From Globobulimina sp. (Eukaryota > Foraminifera > Rotaliida), in assembly GCA_003354225.1 (NCBI GenBank), contig PIVH01000738.1, positions 1 to 5,081 of the forward strand: a DNA stretch of 5,081 nt, given 5' to 3'. A program made the translations under genes and the position numbers. This document shows positions 1-5,081 of the stretch, piece by piece (position 1 is the first letter of the stretch; each line of letters opens with the position of its first letter). The notes under the pieces are model-generated. The model searched no databases and was not told the origin of the DNA. It saw only the letters and a program-made list of their open reading frames with translations.

Positions 1-42
1 ATTTTCAATATATGATCAGAATCCTAAGGGAAACTTCGCAGT

Positions 43-58
43 CTAATATATATATTAG
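43..58. repeat. AT-rich perfect palindrome (16 bp)
   Basis: The bases CTAATATATATATTAG read the same on both strands. It sits in an AT-rich tract followed by further TA-rich sequence. Such palindromes are common by chance in DNA this AT-rich, so no function is proposed. Confidence 0.5.
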
Positions 59-236
59 CTGTATAATATATAATATTAGTACTAATATGCGTACCTCTTA
101 TCGGGAACACTACTGTATTCACAATATTTTTGTATGACTTTTTAGATTTTATTGCAAAATGAGTCATTAATTCGTGAGTTAACCAATAAATACAAGTTCA
201 ACATAAGAATATGTATGAACAGAGAACGTATTTTTG

Positions 237-302
237 GTCATTTATTTGATAAGTTTCATTTAAAGATTTGATTTTTATTGTCATTTATTTGATAAGTTTC
301 AT
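237..302 (+). repeat. 23-bp direct repeat, two perfect copies 43 bp apart
   Basis: The 23 bases at 237-259 are repeated exactly at 280-302, starting GTCATTTATTTG. The 20-bp spacer and the sequence after the second copy are both T-rich but clearly different. The offset of 43 bp is not a multiple of three, so if this was once coding, the duplication shifted the frame. Both copies lie just upstream of the splice acceptor at 324-325, probably inside an intron. Confidence 0.85.
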
Positions 303-325
303 CATCAAATATTTCATCTTTTTAG

Positions 326-2282
326 CATGGGATTAAGAGTACAAACAATGGAAAAGAAGAGGATAATAATAATAATAATAATAATTTTTTATGTATTGAT
401 AAAATATTTGAAACAAAGAGAGATTTAATTAAAAATAAACAAGAAAAATGTCGATTTGGTTCAGAAAGATTTCGTAATGAAAATAATAAATATAATTTAG
501 CGGTTAATACGAAAAGTAATTATATAACAGGTATTTTTGCACACGATAAAAAACAACAAATATAATAAAATATACACAGAGACGAAGATCGACGAAGTTG
601 TAAGTGACAATAATACATTTTTAGAAGGAATGTATGGATTAATATCATCAGAAACAGACATAAAATCAATGAAACAATATCTCTTTGATAATGAATATGA
701 TTCCGATGCAGTTGAATATGATTTGAATACTTTTCATATTACACATAAATCAGATTCAAATCTTTATAAAGATAAACTTATTCCAAATATTCAAACTATT
801 CATTTAATTCAAAATTATATTCGAACAATTCATTTATCTCAAAAATCATTCTCAACCGGTTTGGTATTTTATTATTGGTGTTATTTTAAACAATTAACTG
901 AAGAAGAAATTGAAGAAGAAGATGATGAGTGGCAATATACGCTCAATAATGGATATTCAATCAGAGATTTATTCGTGAGCCAATATTTTGAATCATTAAA
1001 ACAAGAGATTTTACACTCTGGTTTTGTTTCTATTAAACAATGGAAGGAAAAGATAGCATTTAAAGCCAAACAATATTATAAAAGTCAAAAGGTTAAAAAT
1101 ATTAAAACTGATTGGTTTGCCGCAGCAAATAATAATCATGGAATAGAAGAGGGTGATTTAATGAGTGAGTATCATTTGCAGTGTGTAATAATTTATTGTG
1201 ATTGGACTGATTTACAGAGTTATTTTAGTGGTACATTTAGGAAAAAAAATGAATTTGAATCTATACAAATATTAAAAAAAAGAAATTCTAAATTTTATCA
1301 TCTATCCAGAGGACTTAGTGAAGCGGTCACTGATTTTGGCATTAATGGTGAAGGTGAATGGGATGGAGATAAATGGAAATCAGACTGGGAATCACCACGA
1401 TCAGAGGGACCCTCATCATTTTATTGTGGTTTATCATTGGTTTTAACTCTTTGCTCATTTGCCATATTTTTAAGTGGACCCTGTTCCACAACAAAAGATA
1501 TTGAGATTGCAATTAAATTTGCTAAACGCGACGGTATCATTATGCAACTAATAAATAATGAATTTCTAGCCAAATGGCAAAATTATTTTGATTGTAGTTG
1601 GATTTCAAATTATTGTGATGAAAATGAGAGATTATTTATGTTTACAAGTGAAAGATTAAAAATTGAGTCAATAATAATAATTGAGACAGCTAAAAATTAT
1701 AAAGACTTTTTCCATGCATTTTATTTATTGGATCATATCATATCTGGTGTATTATATTCGAGTGGGAATAATATTTTGCCCTCAGATATTTTAATATTGA
1801 ATGCCTTAATAAATAATAAATTAAATCTAGAAAACGAGAAACAAGATATTGATCCATATATTCTTGATTCATTTCATTTATTTGTAAATAAAAAAACAGA
1901 ATTAGTCATTCGTATGCATCAAATATTAACATATTTTAAGGAATTAAGTGATTTACTTATTTATAGAGAGAATAATTCATATGAAAATGAAATAAATCCG
2001 AAAATATTTCCCATATTTCCAAATCTCAATAAAATTGTTATTCACACAACAGAGGGAACAACAGAATATAGATTTAATTTATTATCATTTTTATCATCAA
2101 TTGCATCATGCAAATCTTCCATCAAATATATTATTGAAGCAGACATCACAAGAAAATGTAAATCTGAATCATGGTTAAGTGAGATTTTTAATGGATCAAT
2201 AAAACAAAGATTTAATGAAAAAAAATGGAATATAAATTTATCAAAAGATAATTATTCTCATCATTTGACAATTAAACAATAA
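326..2282 (+). CDS. ADP-ribosyltransferase-fold protein, spliced (exons 326-530 and 580-2282), 5' end unresolved
   Basis: Seen: exon 326-530 is open, ends in phase 1 at ACAG|GTATTT, and joins 580 (ACACAG|AG) in phase, giving about 635 residues up to TAA 2280-2282. No ATG lies in the first exon's frame, so the start is further upstream. Order: Asn run (365-385), PBZ-like segment (449-511), helical region, YCDWTD (1194-1211), then the ART core: FYCG (1419-1430), STT (1485-1493) followed by an A-x-x-FA helix, and E-N-E followed by RLF (1620-1637). Known: eukaryotic R-S-E ARTs transfer ADP-ribose from NAD+ using Arg on the first strand, the S-T-S/T strand, and ExE with a catalytic second Glu. Here STT and ExE fit, but the first-strand position appears to be Cys. 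Inferred: a member of a large protist ART-like family recalled from foraminifera; intracellular, as no signal peptide or membrane segment is evident. Substrate unknown, and activity uncertain because of the Cys. Exon structure is predicted, not shown by RNA. Confidence 0.72.
365..385 (+). repeat. (AAT)7 microsatellite encoding polyasparagine
   Basis: Seven perfect AAT units lie in the open frame of the ART gene's first visible exon and encode seven Asn after an acidic Glu-Glu-Asp stretch. The tract is probably length-variable. A change by whole units would keep the frame. Confidence 0.9.
449..511 (+). other. Degenerate PBZ-like zinc-finger segment in the ART gene
   Basis: The encoded segment begins C-R-F-G-S-E-R-F-R-N. 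PBZ fingers (as in APLF) follow C-x-Y/F-G-x-x-C-Y/F-R, then two His, and bind poly(ADP-ribose). The first Cys, the F-G pair and the F-R pair match. The second Cys is Arg (467-469), the first His position is Lys or Tyr (488-493), and the second is Asn (506-508). Zinc binding is therefore unlikely. The resemblance is suggestive only and could be chance. Confidence 0.35.
531..579 (+). other. Predicted 49-nt intron of the ART gene
   Basis: The donor is CAG|GTATTT and the acceptor ACACAG. It splits a Gly/Glu codon in phase 1: G from 530 joins AG at 580-581. Without splicing, the upstream frame stops at a TAA at 563-565, and the downstream frame has a TAA at 525-527 with no ATG until residue-level homology has already begun. 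Removing these 49 bases fuses two well-formed open frames, which is strong internal support. Confidence 0.75.
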
Positions 2283-2772
2283 TTCAATTGTTTATTATTC
2301 TTTTGCATACATATTTGTAGCAACGTTCGTCAGAGTACTAATACCTATACACAACGACATGGACTCGTGTTCTGTGAAAACCTTTCAAGTAAGTTAAATT
2401 TCAACAGAAACCCTTGCTTGTTGCTGCGGTATTGTTTTTGTATGGACTGCTACCTGTTTTTTTAGATATGATATGGACACGCTGGAAAAGATGCTGCTGT
2501 ACGTTTGATCAATCATAAAATCCTAAAAAGAGTACCCACAACGCGCGTAAATCACATCATTCACATGTCAATTTTTTATTATTTGTTGGTGTGTTTGTAT
2601 TTTAACATTAAATTAACAATAAAAACGATCAAAAGATACAACATAAAATTACATCCAAAGATCATTTATATTATATAAGTCCTTTGTTGATGTTGCCATA
2701 ATTATAGAAAAAAAAAATGAAAAAATAATGATCAAAAACTGATGAATGAATTTTCTGATCGAGTCTCAAACA
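2283..2772. other. Gap between convergent genes, with small-ORF and intron-like signals
   Basis: This 490-bp stretch holds the 3' ends of the plus-strand ART gene and the minus-strand membrane-protein gene. Possible poly(A) signals are AATAAA on the plus strand at 2618-2623 and on the minus strand at 2575-2580. The part from about 2320 to 2560 is visibly richer in G and C than its surroundings. It contains a strong donor-like GTAAGT at 2389, a pyrimidine-rich acceptor-like sequence ending at 2465, and open frames of about 40 codons on each strand (plus 2393-2518, minus 2394-2516). None is secure enough to call as a gene. The rest (2560-2772) is A/T-rich and shows nothing else. Confidence 0.5.
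2394..2516 (-). CDS. Possible 40-residue small ORF (doubtful)
   Basis: An ATG at 2516-2514 opens 40 codons that end in TAA at 2396-2394. The product would be Ser-rich then Gln/Val-rich (it begins MIDQTYSSIF) with no recognisable domain, signal or membrane segment. An ORF this short arises easily by chance. The opposite strand is open across the same bases and gives a more protein-like hydrophobic product, so at most one of the two is likely to be real. Confidence 0.12.
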   Translation of the reverse strand: MIDQTYSSIFSSVSISYLKKQVAVHTKTIPQQQARVSVEI

Positions 2773-3084
2773 TTAAACATAGATATTCTTTTGGTTAAAA
2801 TTATCATTCGGCCTCTTTGGTGCTGCATAATATGAATAACATAAACATAATAAGAATGACACCGCAATTACTGATACAATGATATAAATGGTTGTTTGTC
2901 CTATTTCAATAAGATTTAGTTGATTTTCATACTCGCCCTTAATATGATTTTTTTCATCAACACAAACTCCTTCAACACAATAATAATCATTTCCACATTC
3001 TGGTTCACATTGTCCATTGGCCATGGTCATAAGTTGAGTGACAAAATATGAAATCAATAGAAATAACATAGTGAGCGACGCCAT
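2773..3084 (-). CDS. Small secreted/type I membrane protein with four-cysteine ectodomain
   Basis: I do not recognise the family. The 103-residue product starts at the ATG at 3084-3082. This start is chosen because it puts a classic signal peptide at residues 1-24 (hydrophobic core at 7-15, small residues Ala-Asn-Gly before the likely cleavage site). The frame is open further upstream to 3175 but has no earlier ATG. The short ectodomain has C26, C30, C36 and C41 (C-x3-C-x5-C-x4-C, containing E-C-G-N-D-Y-Y-C), likely two disulfides as in small EGF- or hevein-like knots. A Glu/Asn-rich linker follows, then a transmembrane helix at about 64-86 and a 17-residue tail with Pro-Lys-Arg. Inferred topology: outside N-terminus, cytosolic C-terminus, plasma membrane or secretory pathway. 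It converges on the ART gene and lies 187 bp downstream of the MEA1-like gene on the same strand, each probably transcribed separately. A further intron or exon cannot be excluded. Confidence 0.7.
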   Translation of the reverse strand: MASLTMLFLLISYFVTQLMTMANGQCEPECGNDYYCVEGVCVDEKNHIKGEYENQLNLIEIGQTTIYIIVSVIAVSFLLCLCYSYYAAPKRPNDNFNQKNIYV

Positions 3085-3271
3085 GTTGAAGTAACTACGA
3101 AAAATTCTGAGTGAAGTTTTTTTCGGCCCAAAAACTCTGACGCTGAAAACCAAAGGCTTATCATCACGCGCGCTCTAGCAATCTGTGCAAGGATATCTTA
3201 TCGCCATGCATACAAAACCATATTTCACCAAACATTGAAAACAAGAACGACAATAACAAGACCCAAAAGAA
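3085..3271. other. Short gap between two minus-strand genes
   Basis: These 187 bp must contain the 3' end of the MEA1-like gene and the promoter and leader of the small membrane-protein gene. No AATAAA is seen on the minus strand. A GC-rich ACGCGCG motif lies at 3166-3172 and a similar ACGCGCG at 2541-2547. It could be a promoter element, but this is not supported beyond its contrast with the AT-rich background. Confidence 0.4.
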
Positions 3272-4102
3272 TTACTTTTTGGATTTTTTGGATTTATTCT
3301 TCCGTTTATTTTTCGATCCTCCTTTCCGTTTATTCCTATTATTTTTATTCTTAACTTTCCCTTTGTTTTTCCCTTTGTTTTTATTTTTATTTTTCCCTTT
3401 TTTTTTACCCTTATTATTGCCATGACTTTTATTCTTTGACTCTGACTTATTTTCAATATGTGTTTGTTTTTTTTGCTCATTCTTATCCAATGTAGTTTCA
3501 TTATCTTTTGATTCAATTTGAATATCATTCGCCTGGTTATTATTATTAGCATTAATATTTGAGATTGTATCATTTTTACTTTCTAACGTGTCCAATATCT
3601 GTTTTTTCCATACATCTTCAGGTATTTTTTGCGCCCATTTTGGAATATTATCATCATTTAATTTGGGCATAGCCAACATAAAAGATTTTATTTTGTCAAT
3701 TCCATCATCTGATAAATGTATACTGTCCTCTTCATTTACATTATTTCTTATAATATCATCTGTTTTTATATCTTGTTGTTGCTCAACATCCTCATCCTCG
3801 GAGTCCTTATTATTATCAATCCAGTTTGGATTATATTCAATGTGTACATTGGGATCAAAATCTGGGTTTGATTTGTCTTTGGCTGCTTGCTTTTTGTATT
3901 GTTGTTTTAATCGGTTCTCTGCTTCATGCATTTTATCATATTCTATACACATTTTGTATTTATTTTGTTATAAATATTAAATGCAAATCAATCTATAAAT
4001 ATATACCAGACCAGTTTGCATTGCGTTAACTTTTCTCGTCAAAATGCGTTCCATTAAAGCGTTTCTGCGCTCTTGCGATCTTGCTTGTGATGTATAAGAC
4101 AT
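3272..4102 (-). CDS. MEA1-like charged protein, spliced (exons 4102-4012 and 3942-3272)
   Basis: Predicted as 253 residues from the ATG at 4102-4100, preceded by an in-frame stop at 4120-4118. Exon 1 gives 30 codons (begins MSYTSQARSQERRN) and joins exon 2 in phase 1. Residues 1-55 are basic and probably helical or coiled-coil. An acidic Ser-Glu-Asp patch is at about 78-84. Residues 112-150 read I-D-K-I-K-x-x-M, then Leu, I-P-x-W-A, and a Trp 8 residues on (W142). This spacing closely matches the C-terminus of animal MEA1 (V-K-x-x-M, L, V-P-x-W-A, W), a small conserved acidic protein of poorly defined function. After a polar linker, residues 205-253 are nearly all Lys, Asn, Gly and Arg, resembling a nucleolar-localisation or RNA-binding tail. 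The tail is absent from human MEA1, so this may be a distant relative or chance. If unspliced, a shorter start exists at 3952-3950. Confidence 0.6.
3275..3421 (-). repeat. Low-complexity tract coding the Lys/Asn/Gly tail
   Basis: The plus strand is dominated by runs of T broken by CCC, which encode Lys, Asn and Gly on the minus strand. Two perfect tandem copies of the 12-mer CCCTTTGTTTTT (3359-3370 and 3371-3382) encode K-N-K-G twice. The tail has probably grown by replication slippage in multiples of three. Confidence 0.8.
3943..4011 (-). other. Predicted 69-nt intron of the MEA1-like gene
   Basis: Read on the minus strand, it begins GTCTGG at 4011 and ends GTATAG at 3943. It is AT-rich and contains in-frame stops. 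It joins ACT-G with AA to keep the frame (Thr30, Glu31). A better-looking donor, GTATAT at 4006, is out of phase with the available acceptors, so the exact donor is less certain than the existence of an intron. Confidence 0.55.
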
Positions 4103-4293
4103 TATATATAATATCTCTTACTAAACATTTTTTTGTTTAATAACTGAAGCAGTCACTTCATGTATTCTAGCAAACCTACACTCGATCTATAAACACACAT
4201 AAGTCTCAATATATTTTGTCACAAAAACACTACGCGCAAATATGTACATAAAATAACCGGACTAACACCCTTAAGTCTATTTAATTAATATAA
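4103..4293. other. Short gap between minus-strand genes
   Basis: This 191-bp stretch contains the 3' end of the receptor-like gene and the promoter of the MEA1-like gene. An ATTATATATAAT palindrome at 4101-4112 overlaps the start codon of the MEA1-like gene by two bases, too close to act as an ordinary TATA box for that start. No canonical AATAAA is seen on the minus strand. Nothing else is recognised. Confidence 0.4.
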
Positions 4294-5081
4294 TTAGTAT
4301 TTAGGTGGCTGACACGTGTCAGCCAATGTGACATTTGTCGAATTAATGGCACTCACAACATCATCAGACAATAACTTTGATGGATTATTGCGATATTTTT
4401 GCTTCAATCCCAAATTAGTATCCTTTAATTGCAATTGTACTTTCTTGGTAAAACAATTCTGTACTCCAACATGACAGTATTTACATAAACATGCATAGAT
4501 TCGTATATTGGCGGATAATGATAAAAACACGGCAATGCAGTTTGTAGTATTCTCAATTGCTCGAAAACAAAAGTTTGTCAAATACAAATCAACAGAATCA
4601 GGAATAATATACATTCTTATTAACATTTCGCAACTAAACAACTGGTTTGTGATGATGGTAAAACTAAAGATTACGGTATGTCGAGTCATTAATAACAATA
4701 ACCTTTTTGAGGAATTATACATACAACAATTTCGATCGCGTACTGTAGAAATATCATTATTTATTAGTGTTGCTGCTAATAATTGTTTTAATTTGGACAC
4801 AAACAGAATTAATAAAGACGTGTTCAATAAAACATCGATCGCAGACAATATTATTACTGGAATGGTGTCATATTTTACAAAGTAACTGTCAAAGTACTGC
4901 GCTGTGGGTTTATTATCCCTGGGGATCATAAATACGATGATTGCAAAGAATATTGAGGTGATAAAAGATAATCCGATTAATGTGTAGAAAAATAGCAATG
5001 CGTAGGCATGTATGGCATAACCTGTGTCATGGAAGGAATTTTGCAAACGGTTAATGGCGATTAAATAAAATGAAATTGATT
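4294..5081 (-). CDS. Seven-transmembrane receptor-like protein, C-terminal part (5' end outside window)
   Basis: The frame is open to the window edge (5079) without an ATG that fits, so the N-terminus lies beyond it; 261 residues are visible. Counting from 5079: end of TM3 with I-N-R-L at 8-11, TM4 at about 27-52, a polar loop, TM5 at about 74-97, an intracellular loop with Cys-Cys at 118-119, TM6 at about 127-155 (contains R-H-T-V-I-F), TM7 at about 172-197 ending S-A-N-I-R-I-Y, then a cysteine-rich juxtamembrane stretch (C-x-C-x-x-C) and a roughly 55-residue polar tail. Known: rhodopsin-like GPCRs have D/E-R-Y at the end of TM3 and N-P-x-x-Y in TM7. N-R-L and N-I-R-I-Y occupy the matching places here, so the arrangement is GPCR-like but the motifs are non-standard. 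It resembles a lineage-specific receptor family I recall from foraminifera. Ligand and G-protein coupling are unknown. The Cys cluster after TM7 could be palmitoylated. Confidence 0.65.
   Translation of the reverse strand, partial: SISFYLIAINRLQNSFHDTGYAIHAYALLFFYTLIGLSFITSIFFAIIVFMIPRDNKPTAQYFDSYFVKYDTIPVIILSAIDVLLNTSLLILFVSKLKQLLAATLINNDISTVRDRNCCMYNSSKRLLLLMTRHTVIFSFTIITNQLFSCEMLIRMYIIPDSVDLYLTNFCFRAIENTTNCIAVFLSLSANIRIYACLCKYCHVGVQNCFTKKVQLQLKDTNLGLKQKYRNNPSKLLSDDVVSAINSTNVTLADTCQPPKY
4306..4325. repeat. Perfect 20-bp palindrome with central CACGTG
   Basis: TGGCTGACACGTGTCAGCCA is identical on both strands and ends 9 bp before the last base of the receptor-like gene's stop codon. It encodes residues A-D-T-C-Q-P near the C-terminus. 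It is much more GC-rich than its surroundings. The centre is an E-box/G-box hexamer. In RNA it could form a hairpin of up to 8-10 base pairs. Confidence 0.9.

Larger units (their letters stand above)
1..325. other. 5' flank of the ART gene, possible unresolved exon(s)
   Basis: No complete gene can be assigned here. One plus-strand frame is open from 146 to 268. It is preceded by an acceptor-like sequence (pyrimidine run and AG at 144-145) and contains a donor-like GTATTTTTG at 228, the same eight or nine bases that open the well-supported intron at 531. This suggests a coding exon at about 146-227. However, joining it at 227/326 gives the wrong phase for the open frame that begins at 326, so the exon chain cannot be closed with canonical sites. 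The other short ATG frames here (from 87 and 211) stop within 17 codons. Either the true start exon lies outside the window, a weaker acceptor (for example AG at 338-339, 355-356 or 358-359) is used, or the 5' end is damaged. Confidence 0.4.

Noticed and set aside
43-58. Palindrome as an origin or regulatory hairpin
   Set aside because: It is pure TA alternation with CTA/TAG ends; chance is sufficient in this base composition.
537-579. Start of the ART protein at a TTG at 537
   Set aside because: TTG starts are not expected in a eukaryote, and these bases are better explained as the 49-nt intron between two in-phase exons.
881-1069. Minus-strand frame of 62 codons with a Ser run
   Set aside because: The Ser run is the complement of the Glu/Asp-rich stretch in the ART gene; it is a shadow frame.
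3085-3174. N-terminal extension of the small membrane protein
   Set aside because: The frame is open to 3175 but lacks an ATG before 3084, and an extension would bury the good signal peptide.
3588-3980. Plus-strand frame of 130 codons opposite the MEA1-like gene
   Set aside because: It is rich in Ser, Cys, Phe and Ile as expected for the complement of a Lys/Asn/Asp-rich gene, and the minus-strand frame has a recognisable motif.
3826-4029. Plus-strand frame of 67 codons, partly hydrophobic
   Set aside because: It is an antisense shadow of exons 1-2 and the intron of the MEA1-like gene, with no independent support.
4508-4885. Plus-strand frame of 125 codons
   Set aside because: It is antisense to the membrane helices of the receptor-like gene, which is clearly the coding strand.
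1-5081. tRNA, rRNA, CRISPR, transposase or integrase, long terminal repeats
   Set aside because: None seen: no cloverleaf-like T-arm motif in context, no regularly spaced repeats, and no transposase or reverse-transcriptase motifs in any frame.

Overview
The window looks like compact, AT-rich nuclear DNA from a protist. Genes lie close together on both strands, small GT-AG introns are visible (49 and 69 nt), coding sequence is rich in Asn and Lys, and there are no bacterial ribosome-binding sites or operons. The ART-family protein and the unusual seven-helix receptor-like protein resemble families I remember as heavily expanded in Foraminifera (Reticulomyxa-like Rhizaria). That taxonomic guess is inference from memory and is only moderately secure.

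Layout. Positions 1-325 are the 5' flank of the first gene and may hold unresolved upstream exon(s); they also carry a 23-bp direct repeat. A plus-strand gene runs from 326 (or earlier) to 2282 in at least two exons (326-530 and 580-2282). It encodes an ADP-ribosyltransferase-fold protein with, in its upstream exon, what looks like a worn PBZ (poly-ADP-ribose-binding) zinc finger. A 490-bp gap follows, between convergent genes, with relatively higher GC and some small-ORF or intron-like signals.

Three minus-strand genes then lie head-to-tail with gaps of about 190 bp. The first (2773-3084) encodes a 103-residue secreted or type I membrane protein with a four-cysteine ectodomain. The second (3272-4102, two exons) encodes a charged 253-residue protein with a motif like the C-terminal region of MEA1 and a nucleolar-style lysine tail. 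The third (4294-5081, 5' end outside the window) is the TM3-to-C-terminus part of a seven-transmembrane receptor-like protein.

No functional pathway linking these genes is evident; they look like independent eukaryotic transcription units. The main points for follow-up are the spliced PBZ-like/ART architecture with a Cys in place of the usual first ART arginine, the MEA1-like match, a perfect 20-bp palindrome at the end of the receptor gene, and a possible tiny gene with an ultra-short intron in the central gap.
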